64,000 nucleotides of DNA from Pseudoluteimonas sp047602125 (GTDB lineage: Bacteria; Pseudomonadota; Gammaproteobacteria; Xanthomonadales; Xanthomonadaceae). Shown here piece by piece: positions 1-6,920 of the stretch. Numbering within the stretch: the first letter of the stretch is position 1; every line of letters starts with the position of its first letter. The notes below the pieces were generated by a model. It did no database searches and had not been told where the DNA came from. It saw nothing but the letters and a program-made list of their open reading frames with translations. The translations under genes were made by a program, and so were the position numbers. The stretch covers positions 2,356,001 through 2,420,000 of the forward strand of contig JASGIB010000001.1 in NCBI GenBank assembly GCA_047602125.1. The letters run 5' to 3'.

Positions 1-357
1 GTGTACGGCATGCTCGGGATCGGCCTGATGCTGTTCTGCCTGCGCGGGCTGAGGCCCGACCGCACGTGGCCCGAAGGCCTGCTGCGCGGCGGTTTCTGGT
101 GCCTCAACATCGGTCTTGCGCTGATGGCGCTGCTGACGCTGCTGCCGATGGGGGTGCTGCAACTGCAGGCAGCGCTGGAACACGGCTACTGGTACGCACG
201 TTCGGCCGAATTCATGGGCCAGCCGCTGATCCACATGCTGGTGTGGATGCGCGTCCCGGGCGATACGCTGTTCGCGGTCGGCGCGCTGCTGGTGTCGCTG
301 TTCGTCGCTTCGCTGTGGCTCGGTCGCAGGAACCTGCCCGCGACCGACGCCGACTGA
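1..357 (+). CDS. norB: Nitric oxide reductase large subunit, 3' end (quinol-dependent qNor type)
   Basis: This is the C-terminal 118 residues of a haem-copper-type NO reductase, which reduces two NO to N2O in the cytoplasmic membrane. The HGYWYARS segment near residue 60, followed by a hydrophobic stretch with a GD pair in 'VPGDTLFAVG', matches the last two or three membrane helices of NorB/qNor proteins. The gene runs off the left edge. The GTG at base 1 is an in-frame valine and not a credible start. The histidine ligands of the haems and FeB lie upstream, outside the window, so the quinol-type assignment rests on the C-terminal match only. nnrS starts 4 bases after the stop, which supports a shared NO-related transcript. 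Confidence 0.82.
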   Translation: MYGMLGIGLMLFCLRGLRPDRTWPEGLLRGGFWCLNIGLALMALLTLLPMGVLQLQAALEHGYWYARSAEFMGQPLIHMLVWMRVPGDTLFAVGALLVSLFVASLWLGRRNLPATDAD

Positions 358-361
358 GCGC

Positions 362-1588
362 GTGGACGGGTTGCGCGCCGGCGGCATGCCTTCGCCGAAA
401 CTGCTCGCCGAAGCGCCGCACCGGCTGCTGTTCTTCGTCGGCGCGGGCAATGTGCTGCTGGCGATGCTCTGGTGGGCGCTGTGGCTGGTGGACGCGCGCT
501 GGCGCCTGTTCGCGCTCCCGCAACCGCCGCGCGTGTACGCCGGATGGCTGCACGCGGTGGTGATGCAGTACCAGGTGCTGGCGCCTTTCATGTTCGGCTT
601 CCTGCTCACCGTGTTCCCGCGCTGGATGGGGCAACTGGAACTGCGGCGCCGGCATTACGTGCCGGTCGGGATCGGGCTGTTCGGCGGGCAATTGCTCACG
701 CTGGTCGGTGCGCTCGGCTTCGAACGCTGCCTGCATGTCGGCGCAGCGCTGACCCTGATCGGCTGGGCGATTGGCCTGTCCCACCTGCTCCGCCAGGCGT
801 GGCTGGATCGCGGGCGCAACCGGCACGCGCTGTCCTGCGCGGCGGCGATGACGCTCGGCCTGTGCGGCTTCGCGCTGTACGCGGCGTTCCTGCACGTGCC
901 CGACGCACGGCTGCTGGAAGCCTCGATCAAGCTCGGAACCTTCGGCTTGCTGCTGCCCGTGTATTTCACCGTCGCGCACCGGATGTTCCCGTTCTTCGCC
1001 GGCAACGTCGTGCGCGGCTACGTCGCATGGCGTCCGAACTGGATGCTCGCCGTATTCTGGATCCTCGCGCTCGCGCGCCTCGTGCTGGAACTCGCGCATG
1101 CGCCGCGCTGGACCTGGCTGCCCGACCTCGGCCTGTTCGCGATTTCGCTGGCATGGCTGTGGCGCAACTGGCCGCGCGGGCCGATGCCGCGCCTGCTGCG
1201 CGTGCTGTTCATCGGCTACGCGTGGCTACCGGTCGCGATGGCGTTGTACGCGGCGCAGTCGCTGCTGCGCCTCGGCGGCGGCGATGCGCTCGGCCGCGCG
1301 CCGGCGCACGCGCTGTTCGTCGGTTTCTTCGGTAGCCTCTTGGTGGCGATGGTGACGCGGGTGACGCAGGGCCATTCCGGGCGCCCGCTGGTGTTCGGCG
1401 GCGCGGCGACGTTCGCGTTCGTCGCCATCCAGTGCGCGTGCGTGGCGCGCATCGCGGCCGAACTCGCCCCGGATGCGCTGGCCTGGCAGGCCGCGGCGGC
1501 GATCGGCTGGCTGCTCGCGTTCCTGCCGTGGGTACTGCGATCGACCTGGATCTACCTGACGCCGCGCGCCGACGGCCGGCCGGGGTGA
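362..1588 (+). CDS. nnrS: NnrS family haem/copper membrane protein
   Basis: A 408-residue, almost entirely hydrophobic protein with about twelve predicted membrane helices. The opening 'EAPHRLLFF.GA' and the segment 'GWLHAVVMQYQVLAPFMFGFL' just after the second helix are the NnrS family hallmark, and histidines are spread over the helices (for example AHRMFPFF). NnrS proteins are membrane haem/copper proteins that relieve NO stress, probably by preventing formation of iron-NO complexes, rather than reducing NO themselves. The GTG at 362 gives the longest reading; an ATG at 386 is an equally plausible start, and neither has a good Shine-Dalgarno. It lies between norB and a SirB2-like gene (7-base gap), so the genes are probably co-transcribed and NO-controlled. 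Confidence 0.9.
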   Translation: MDGLRAGGMPSPKLLAEAPHRLLFFVGAGNVLLAMLWWALWLVDARWRLFALPQPPRVYAGWLHAVVMQYQVLAPFMFGFLLTVFPRWMGQLELRRRHYVPVGIGLFGGQLLTLVGALGFERCLHVGAALTLIGWAIGLSHLLRQAWLDRGRNRHALSCAAAMTLGLCGFALYAAFLHVPDARLLEASIKLGTFGLLLPVYFTVAHRMFPFFAGNVVRGYVAWRPNWMLAVFWILALARLVLELAHAPRWTWLPDLGLFAISLAWLWRNWPRGPMPRLLRVLFIGYAWLPVAMALYAAQSLLRLGGGDALGRAPAHALFVGFFGSLLVAMVTRVTQGHSGRPLVFGGAATFAFVAIQCACVARIAAELAPDALAWQAAAAIGWLLAFLPWVLRSTWIYLTPRADGRPG

Positions 1589-1595
1589 TCCCGGC

Positions 1596-2003
1596 ATGAA
1601 CGAGATGATGGAGTTCTACCCGAGGATCCGCGAGGTGCACATCCTCGCGGCGGTCTTCAGCGGTAGTCTGTTCGCGTTGCGCGGCGCCTGCGCGATCGCC
1701 GGCATGCGTTGGCCGCGCTCAGCGCCGGTGCGTTATCTCGGCTACACCGTCGACGCCACGCTGCTGACCGCGGCGCTGATGCTGGTGACGATCCTGCCTT
1801 CGGGCATGTTCGCCAACCACTGGCTCACCGTGAAGCTGTGTTTCGTCGCCGCCTACGTCGCGTTGGGCATCGCCACGATGCGCGCACCGCGGCGCGGCCT
1901 GCAGGCGGGTTCCTATGTCGCCGCACTGCTGGCGTTCGCGCTGGTCGTCGGCATCGCCCGTGCGCACCACCCGCTGGGCTGGTTCGTTCGCTGGCTGGCT
2001 TGA
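1596..2003 (+). CDS. SirB2-like small integral membrane protein
   Basis: A 135-residue protein with four hydrophobic segments. It begins 'FYPRIREVHILAAVFSGSLFALRG', the typical first helix of SirB2/invasion-gene-upregulator-like proteins, and has the 'HWLTVKL..V..YVALG' third helix. The biochemical role of the family is unknown; the name comes from Salmonella and is not a functional assignment here. Members often sit beside haem-copper oxidase, NnrS or denitrification genes, as here. Histidines in helices 1 and 3 and at the C-terminus (RAHHPLGW) would allow haem binding, which is speculation. The TGA stop lies inside the palindrome that precedes the alternative oxidase gene. Confidence 0.75.
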   Translation: MNEMMEFYPRIREVHILAAVFSGSLFALRGACAIAGMRWPRSAPVRYLGYTVDATLLTAALMLVTILPSGMFANHWLTVKLCFVAAYVALGIATMRAPRRGLQAGSYVAALLAFALVVGIARAHHPLGWFVRWLA

Positions 2004-2013
2004 CCCAGGTCAA
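2000..2013. promoter_or_regulatory. FNR/DNR-type palindrome upstream of the alternative oxidase
   Basis: The 14-base sequence TTGACccagGTCAA is a perfect 5+5 inverted repeat with a 4-base spacer. It has the architecture of the Crp/Fnr-superfamily box (TTGAT-N4-ATCAA) used by FNR, ANR, DNR and NnrR regulators. Its centre is about 74 bases before the aox ATG. With the classical -41.5 activator geometry, transcription would start near 2048 with a leader of about 33 bases, and a weak -10-like CATCCT lies at 2036-2041. It sits among NO-metabolism genes, so an NO- or oxygen-responsive regulator is the expected ligand. No regulator gene is in the window. Confidence 0.6.
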
Positions 2014-2080
2014 TGCGCGGTGGCCTTGCGCGCGCCATCCTGCCTCCGAAGACAACGACGGCAGACGCCAGGACCGAGCC

Positions 2081-2761
2081 ATGAACGACAGCCTCATCAC
2101 TCCCTACGTGCAGACCCCGGACGCGATCGAACTCGACGCCCACCACCCGGTCTGCGACTGGTCGGACCACCTCGCGCAGGGCATCACCCGCAGCCTGCGC
2201 TTCCTCGCCGATACCTTCTTCGCCAAGCGCTACGGCAACCGCGCGATCGTGCTGGAAACGGTGGCGGCGGTGCCGGGACTGGTCGGCGCGGCGATGATCC
2301 ACCTGCGTTGCCTGCGCTGGATGCGGCACGACCACGGCTGGATCCGCGCATTGATGGAGGAGGCGGAGAACGAGCGCATGCACCTGATGACCTTCATCGA
2401 GATCGCGCGCCCGAGCTGGCTGGAACGCGCGCTGGTGCTGGTGGCGCAGGCGGGGTTCTTCACTTTCTTCCTGTTGCTGTACCTGTTGTCGCCGCGCACC
2501 GCGCACCGGCTGGTGGGGTATTTCGAGGAGCAGGCGGTGGTGAGTTATACCCAGTACCTGCAGGAAATCGACGCGGGCCGGGTGGAGAACGTGCCGGCGC
2601 CGCAGATCGCGATCGATTACTGGCGGTTGCCGGCGGATGCGCGCCTGCGCGAGGTGGTGTTGGCGGTACGGGCCGACGAGGCCGGGCATCGCGACGTGAA
2701 CCACGGTTTCGCGGACGAATTGCGGCCGGAGGGCGTCATTGCGGCGAAGACGGCGGTTTGA
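2081..2761 (+). CDS. aox: Bacterial alternative oxidase (AOX), cyanide/NO-resistant quinol oxidase
   Basis: A 226-residue membrane-bound di-iron carboxylate protein that would oxidise ubiquinol and reduce O2 to water without pumping protons. All expected ligand motifs are visible: LET (E59), NERMH (E98, H101), the FEEQAVxSYT segment (E149/E150) and RADEAGH (E200, H203). The interfacial hydrophobic stretch is at residues 118-145. ATG 2081 follows an AGGA at 2069-2072 and gives the usual short bacterial AOX length; upstream in-frame codons belong to noncoding DNA. AOX is rare in bacteria. It resists NO and cyanide, which poison haem-copper oxidases, so its place beside norB and nnrS suggests respiration during NO exposure. 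It is preceded by an FNR-like palindrome and followed by a strong terminator. Confidence 0.93.
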   Translation: MNDSLITPYVQTPDAIELDAHHPVCDWSDHLAQGITRSLRFLADTFFAKRYGNRAIVLETVAAVPGLVGAAMIHLRCLRWMRHDHGWIRALMEEAENERMHLMTFIEIARPSWLERALVLVAQAGFFTFFLLLYLLSPRTAHRLVGYFEEQAVVSYTQYLQEIDAGRVENVPAPQIAIDYWRLPADARLREVVLAVRADEAGHRDVNHGFADELRPEGVIAAKTAV

Positions 2762-2778
2762 ACTGTGGTTCCGAGTAG

Positions 2779-2805
2779 AAAAAGCCCCGCGATGCGGGGC
2801 TTTTT
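2779..2805. terminator. Rho-independent terminator after aox (bidirectional)
   Basis: A 12-base perfect stem (aaaaagccccgc / gcggggcttttt) with a GAT loop, flanked by A and T runs. It terminates the norB-nnrS-aox side. It closely resembles the hairpin at 4947-4975 on the other side of the cassette array. Confidence 0.9.
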
Positions 2806-2834
2806 GTTTACGGGATCAGGGCAGCTAGCAGCCT

Positions 2835-2856
2835 TGGCTTGAATGAATTGTCAGGC
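2835..2856 (-). other. Truncated attC site at the distal end of the cassette array
   Basis: Read on the minus strand, GCCTGAC followed by AATTCATTCAAGCC matches the first half (R'' and following bases) of the two complete attC sites at 3385-3444 and 4298-4357. The core is slightly degenerate (TGAC for TAAC). The expected second half, with a GTTRRRY core, is not recognisable before the terminator at 2779-2805. It lies 3' of the cassette gene at 2898-3365, where that cassette's attC should be. It is therefore best read as a decayed or half attC marking the end of the array. Confidence 0.65.
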
Positions 2857-2897
2857 TATCGCCTCAACGCCAGGAATTCGCCGCGCGGTTCCCGACG

Positions 2898-3365
2898 TCA
2901 ATGCACTCTGCGAAATTCCGAGCACGCATTGATGGTTCCCCGGGCCGCGGAAAAGGTCGAGGGCCGAATCCCCTTGTCCGGCAATGCGAAGCAGATGCGG
3001 AGGGTATCGCGGCCGAGTTCGTAGATGCCCTTGTACACGACGCCTTTATACGAACCATCCATTACTTCGATATCGATCCACTTGGGTATCTTTTCCGCAT
3101 CGATTCCCTTGACTGCCCAAGACACGACAGCTTTTCCCTCGCGCCACATCGTCCAGTTGCCATCGCGGTCGCGCTTCCAGACCGCCCCCTGCAAGTCCTG
3201 TGCGGTGGCCTTGTATCCATTGTTCTCGGCCGAGACTGGCAGCCAGGTGCCGGCCATGGCTTGCAATTCACTCTTGTAGGAGTTTTGCGTGGTGCTGGCG
3301 GAAGCGCTGAGCGACAAAGGGAAAAGAAGCGAGGCGAGTAGTCGGATGGCAAGTTGGCGAGTCAT
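2898..3365 (-). CDS. Cassette-borne secreted protein with TIGR03067-type domain
   Basis: A 155-residue protein with a clear signal peptide (hydrophobic residues 6-22, cleavage after ASA or SAS). The mature part starts 'LQAMAGTWLPVSAE' and contains 'KIPKWIDIEVMDGSYKG..YKGIYELGRDTLRICFALPDKGIRPSTF'. This matches the uncharacterised TIGR03067 domain, a small beta-rich, lipocalin-like fold common in planctomycetes and scattered elsewhere. No enzymatic role is known. The ATG lies 19 bases after the attC core GTTAGAC, as expected for a gene cassette, and the gene is followed by a decayed attC. Codon use is less GC-biased than in the flanking chromosomal genes, consistent with lateral origin. Confidence 0.75.
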   Translation of the reverse strand: MTRQLAIRLLASLLFPLSLSASASTTQNSYKSELQAMAGTWLPVSAENNGYKATAQDLQGAVWKRDRDGNWTMWREGKAVVSWAVKGIDAEKIPKWIDIEVMDGSYKGVVYKGIYELGRDTLRICFALPDKGIRPSTFSAARGTINACSEFRRVH

Positions 3366-3384
3366 GACATCACGGCCCTCTGCG

Positions 3385-3444
3385 GTCTAACGCCTGAGTT
3401 AGGCCGACCCGCGAGGCGGGTTCGGCTTGAATGAATTGTTAGAC
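3385..3444 (-). other. Integron attC recombination site (intact)
   Basis: A 60-base site. In cassette orientation it begins GTCTAAC and ends GTTAGAC, the complementary R''/R' cores. The inner arms GCCGAACCCGC and GCGGGTCGGC pair apart from one extra base, the extrahelical type of asymmetry that lets integrases select the folded bottom strand. The sequence strongly resembles the aadA-type attC. The stop codon (TAA) of the cassette gene at 3439-4284 is formed inside the first core, typical of compact cassettes. Confidence 0.93.
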
Positions 3445-4284
3445 GTCACTGTCACGCGCTTGCTCTGCCAAGAATTGATCCGCCATATGCTCCAGTTCTA
3501 TCCAGCTATCTCGTTCAATCCGACTCGCCACAACCGCGACAGTGCGGAATGATGGAATTCCATCTGTGCCTATACGCTCGCGGTCTAGCGCCCATTTTCC
3601 ACGACGGCAAAGCATAAGCTGCAGCAGCAGTCGCCAAAAAGGGATTCCATTCTTGAATTGGCCCGTCGTGAGGCGGGGAACTTTTTCCTTCCTGTTGCGC
3701 CACCTGTTCGATTTGCTGACTAGATCGTCAACTGGAATAAGCGTTGCGCCATAGAACGACGGCACACTTGTGTTAGGCGAAAATCCGCCCCCCTGTTCAT
3801 AAGTGCCATATCCGTAGTTCGCCCCATCGAGCTGGTTCATCGGTACGTATACAAGCAGGAAAGCAAGGCTGCCTACCTCGTTGCGCGCATCAACAAGTTG
3901 CTTTCTGAGTTTCTGCCAGCCTTTTTTCGTAGCGCATCGTAGCTTGTTTGTTACCGGGTCAAGGACCTTGGCCTGTATAAGGCAACGCTTGCTTCCAAGG
4001 GGGCTCTGAACGAAGAGCTCAAGATCAGCGCCCGTCTTTACCTCTTCAGCTGTAGTAGTTTTTGAAACCGTCAAATCGAACGCGGGCCCGCCTGACGCAT
4101 AGACGCCGTAAGCAGCCTGCATGCCCAGCCATATACACAGCATGTCGCATAGCTCGTCCGTCAGTGTCCGTTCGTCAGTGCAAAAGAGCTCCAGCTTCGC
4201 GGCAAGATGGGCGCCAACGGATTTGGCGGGTCCAGGAATGTCGGCCATCGTAAGCCGCTGTGTGAATGTCGAAGCTGTCGACAT
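3439..4284 (-). CDS. Cassette-borne putative PD-(D/E)XK-like protein (DUF6615-like)
   Basis: A 281-residue soluble protein that is not well characterised. The N-terminal third is helical (TERTLTDELCDMLCIWL-like region). The centre reads 'EEVKTGADLELFVQ....KRCLIQAKVLDP', with an acidic pair (D/E) on one strand and Q-A-K on the next. This is the arrangement of PD-(D/E)XK nuclease folds and of the DUF6615 family, where a 'TGAD.E...' motif precedes '.QAK'. A helical segment (WQKLRKQLVDAR) follows. That suggests a restriction- or defence-like nuclease, but the active-site reading is mine by eye and no partner gene is present. The start is supported by an AGAGGAAA Shine-Dalgarno 14 bases after the upstream attC core. 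The stop codon lies inside the downstream attC. Confidence 0.7.
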   Translation of the reverse strand: MSTASTFTQRLTMADIPGPAKSVGAHLAAKLELFCTDERTLTDELCDMLCIWLGMQAAYGVYASGGPAFDLTVSKTTTAEEVKTGADLELFVQSPLGSKRCLIQAKVLDPVTNKLRCATKKGWQKLRKQLVDARNEVGSLAFLLVYVPMNQLDGANYGYGTYEQGGGFSPNTSVPSFYGATLIPVDDLVSKSNRWRNRKEKVPRLTTGQFKNGIPFWRLLLQLMLCRRGKWALDRERIGTDGIPSFRTVAVVASRIERDSWIELEHMADQFLAEQARDSDV

Positions 4285-4297
4285 ATTTTCCTCTGAC

Positions 4298-4357
4298 GTC
4301 TAACACCTGAATTAAGCCGAGCCGCGAAGCGGTCTCGGCTTGAACGAATTGTTAGGC
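4298..4357 (-). other. Integron attC recombination site (intact)
   Basis: A 60-base site. In cassette orientation it begins GCCTAAC and ends GTTAGAC. The inner arms GCCGAGACCGC and GCGGCTCGGC are complementary apart from one extra base around a short TT-centred loop. It is very close to the well-known aadA-cassette attC and to the site at 3385-3444. It lies 3 bases after the stop of the cassette gene at 4361-4834, as expected for that cassette's own attC. Confidence 0.95.
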
Positions 4358-4360
4358 CTC

Positions 4361-4834
4361 TCAGCGGCTGCGCGCCGCATCTGCAGCACGAGCAGCATCA
4401 GAGGCGGCCTGTTGAATGACAGCTTCATCGGATGGTGAAAATTTGGGGAGGAATGGCTTTGCCATTTCTTCAGGGAGTTCACGATATGCATGGACTCGTT
4501 TCATGACTAACCCAGTCGGAGACAAATCAACATCGGCTTGGATCTCCCAGATGCCGCTTTGCTTTGAAGGACTGAAGAGCACCTGCCGATAAAAGTTGCG
4601 TGCGCGCGTGCCTTGACCAAGGGATAGGGGGTTGATGGGACGGTTGGAGCGTGGGCAGGCTGGACTCGTTGCGATGAAGCCATGAGGAAATGCGCCGATT
4701 AGAACAAATGTAACCAAAGCGCCCCGAACGGATTCATTGCTCTTGAATAGATGACACACGCCTCCGCTGGTTTGAGCAGAGGAAGAGCACATGAAGAGCA
4801 GGGAAAACAGTATCCAGTAGCGATGCGTTCTCAT
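4361..4834 (-). CDS. Cassette-borne secreted hypothetical protein
   Basis: A 157-residue protein of unknown function. A signal peptide occupies residues 5-21 (hydrophobic 'WILFSLLFMC', cleavage likely after SSA). The mature protein has three cysteines and a C-terminal Ala/Asp-rich helical tail (AASDAARAADAARSR). I recognise no family. The reading frame continues upstream to 4909, but ATG 4834 is chosen because it restores the signal peptide and lies only 5 bases after the GTTAGGC core at 4840-4846, the normal cassette geometry; residues upstream would be translated attC DNA. There is no clear Shine-Dalgarno, so translation may depend on read-in from an upstream message. Confidence 0.65.
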   Translation of the reverse strand: MRTHRYWILFSLLFMCSSSAQTSGGVCHLFKSNESVRGALVTFVLIGAFPHGFIATSPACPRSNRPINPLSLGQGTRARNFYRQVLFSPSKQSGIWEIQADVDLSPTGLVMKRVHAYRELPEEMAKPFLPKFSPSDEAVIQQAASDAARAADAARSR

Positions 4835-4839
4835 GAGAG

Positions 4840-4870
4840 GCCTAACTACTATTAGACCCCGCAGCGGGGC
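4840..4870 (-). other. Partial attC (or attI-like) site at the proximal end of the array
   Basis: Read on the minus strand this is a CCCCGC-TG-CGGGG hairpin, then TCTAATAGTA and the core GTTAGGC. That resembles the 3' half (L'-R') of an attC. No complementary GCCTAAC core is seen on the far side up to 4946, so the site is a half-site or a decayed boundary. No integrase gene or canonical attI is present in the window. Confidence 0.5.
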
Positions 4871-4946
4871 GTATTCGTGATTCTCTGCCTGGGCAGTCCG
4901 GGCCGTCAAATCGCATTCCCCTCGGAAACCCTTTCGTTACGTCAAC

Positions 4947-4975
4947 AAAAAAGCCCCGCACAGCGGGGCTTTTTC
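4947..4975. terminator. Rho-independent terminator (bidirectional) beside the cassette array
   Basis: A stem of aaaaagccccgc pairing with gcggggcttttt around an ACA loop, with A and T runs outside. It would terminate the minus-strand DUF885 gene ending at 4994. It is nearly identical to the hairpin at 2779-2805, so the array is bracketed by two matching terminators. Confidence 0.9.
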
Positions 4976-4993
4976 TTAATAACGCGAGACCGG

Positions 4994-6805
4994 TTAAGGC
5001 TGCTTCGTCGCCAGCCAGCGATCCACCTTGTCGTTCAGCACCGACAACGGCAGCGCGCCGTCCTTGAGGATCTCCGCGTGGAACTCGCGCGGGTCGAACT
5101 TGTCGCCGAGCTGTGCCTTCGCCTTCTTCTTCAGCGACTGGATATCCAGCTCGCCGATCTTGTAGGCGAGCGCCTGCGACGGCCACGCGATGTAACGCTC
5201 CGCTTCCGCGGTCGTATCGGTCTCCGATGCCGCGGAATTGTCGAGCATGTACTTGATCACCTGCTCGCGGGTCCAGCCCTTGCTGTGCAGGCCGGTGTCC
5301 GTGACCAGGCGGATCGCGCGCCACAGTTCGTTCTGGTAGTAGCCGAACAGGTCGTAGGGCGTTTCGTACACGCCAAGGTCCTTGCCCAGCGATTCGGCGT
5401 ACAGGCCCCAGCCCTCGACGTAGGCGGTGTTGCCGCCGAAGCGGCGGAACGCGGGAATGCCGGTCAATTCCTGCTGCAGCGCGAGCTGGAAGTGGTGCCC
5501 GGGGATCGCCTCGTGCAGGAACAGGTCCTCCGCGTCCCAGGTCTTGCGCGAGGGCAGGTCGTAGGTGTTGACGTAGAAGATGCCCGGCCGCGAACCGTCT
5601 TCGCTCGGGCTCTGGTATTCGCCGCCGGCCGCGGACTCGGCGCGGAACGCCTCGACCGGGCGGATCTCGAAGCCGGCCTTGGGCAGCAGCGAGAACTGCG
5701 CGGGCACGCCGCGCATGATCTTCGCCTCGAGCCCGCGGTAGTACGCCAGCAGCGCATCCTCAGACTTGAACTGGAACTGCTTGTCGCTGCGCATGAACTG
5801 GAAGAAATCCTGCAGCGTGCCCTTGAAGCCGACCTGCTTCATCACCTCGCGGATCTCGCCGTGGATGCGCGCGACTTCGTCCAGGCCGATCTGGTGGATC
5901 TGCGCCGGGGTCAGGTCGGTGGTGGTGGTCGAGCGCACGCGGTACGCGTACCACGCGTCGCCGTTCGGGAGCTGGTTCAGGCCGACGCTGTCGCGCGTTT
6001 TCGGCAGGTAGTCGTTGGCGATGAAATCGCGCAGCTTGCGGAACGAGGGCATGATCTGCTCGCCGATCATCGCGCGATAGGCATCGGCCAGGCGCGTCTT
6101 GTCGGCGGCGCTGAAGTCCTTGGGCATGTTCGCGATCGGGCCCCAGAACAGGCTGTCCTCGGGCTTGTCCTTGATGATCGCGTCGTACTGCGGCACCACC
6201 TTCACCATCAGCGCCTTGGGCTGCACCACGCCGGCGGCGATGCCGGCCCGCATGTCGGCGATGATGCTGTCCACGAGCACCGGGATGCGGTTGCCGCGCG
6301 CCAGCCAGTTGTCGTAATCCTTCACCGTCTTGAACGGCTGCGCGCCGGTGCCGTTGCCCAGCTGCGCGGCGAAGGTGGCGATGCTGCCCATCTGGTCGAC
6401 CGGCAGCATCCAGTCCGGGTACTGCTCGCCTTCCAGCGATTCCTTCGCGTCGTGCACGAAGATCTCGTAGCTGATCAGGTCCTGGCCCTGCAGGCCGTCG
6501 CTGCCGATGGCCTGCGCCTTGCCGAGCCATTCGGTGGTGAAATCGTGCTGCTGCTTGCGGAATCCGGCCGAATAGAAATCCGGCATCTGGTCGTTGTAGC
6601 GGTCGTCGCCCTGGAAGGTGGCCTGCAGCGGGTTGAGCTTGAGCAGCGCTTCCCAGTAATCGGCATAGAGCTTGTCGAGTTGCGCCGCCTTGCTCGCGGC
6701 CGGCGCGGTCGCCGTCTGCGCATCCGCGGCGCGCAGCGCGGGCGTGGCGAAGGAGGCGAGCGCCGCGACCAGCGCGGCGCAGAGAAGGGTGGACTTGGCG
6801 GCCAT
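4994..6805 (-). CDS. Secreted DUF885 family metallopeptidase-like protein
   Basis: A 603-residue protein with an N-terminal signal peptide (hydrophobic residues 6-20, cleavage near LRA-ADA). The DUF885 fold is recognised by the zinc-binding HEAIPGHH motif at about residues 431-438, followed by 'YVEGWGLYAESLG', whose glutamates would supply the third ligand. Family members are periplasmic or secreted zinc peptidases of poorly known specificity, abundant and often multicopy in Xanthomonadaceae. ATG 6805 is chosen because the upstream extension to 6862 is basic and would bury the signal peptide. It is followed by the terminator at 4947-4975. The upstream neighbour at 6921 also encodes a zinc peptidase domain, but the gap of 115 bases leaves co-transcription open. 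Confidence 0.9.
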   Translation of the reverse strand: MAAKSTLLCAALVAALASFATPALRAADAQTATAPAASKAAQLDKLYADYWEALLKLNPLQATFQGDDRYNDQMPDFYSAGFRKQQHDFTTEWLGKAQAIGSDGLQGQDLISYEIFVHDAKESLEGEQYPDWMLPVDQMGSIATFAAQLGNGTGAQPFKTVKDYDNWLARGNRIPVLVDSIIADMRAGIAAGVVQPKALMVKVVPQYDAIIKDKPEDSLFWGPIANMPKDFSAADKTRLADAYRAMIGEQIMPSFRKLRDFIANDYLPKTRDSVGLNQLPNGDAWYAYRVRSTTTTDLTPAQIHQIGLDEVARIHGEIREVMKQVGFKGTLQDFFQFMRSDKQFQFKSEDALLAYYRGLEAKIMRGVPAQFSLLPKAGFEIRPVEAFRAESAAGGEYQSPSEDGSRPGIFYVNTYDLPSRKTWDAEDLFLHEAIPGHHFQLALQQELTGIPAFRRFGGNTAYVEGWGLYAESLGKDLGVYETPYDLFGYYQNELWRAIRLVTDTGLHSKGWTREQVIKYMLDNSAASETDTTAEAERYIAWPSQALAYKIGELDIQSLKKKAKAQLGDKFDPREFHAEILKDGALPLSVLNDKVDRWLATKQP

Positions 6806-6920
6806 GTCGGTTCCGGGTCGGGACGAAACCGCTAGCGTCGCCGCGATGCGTTCCCCCGGCATGGGCCGAAGGTCATCACCGCCGGGTGGCGCGGCCCCTT
6901 CCGCGGCCCGGCATTCCCGT

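Noticed and set aside
1..3. GTG at base 1 as the start of the first gene
   Set aside because: The protein begins in the middle of an NO reductase; the start must be upstream of the window.
4835..4909. Upstream extension of the third cassette gene to ATG 4909
   Set aside because: The extra residues translate attC-like and noncoding DNA and would place the signal peptide 26 residues from the N-terminus.
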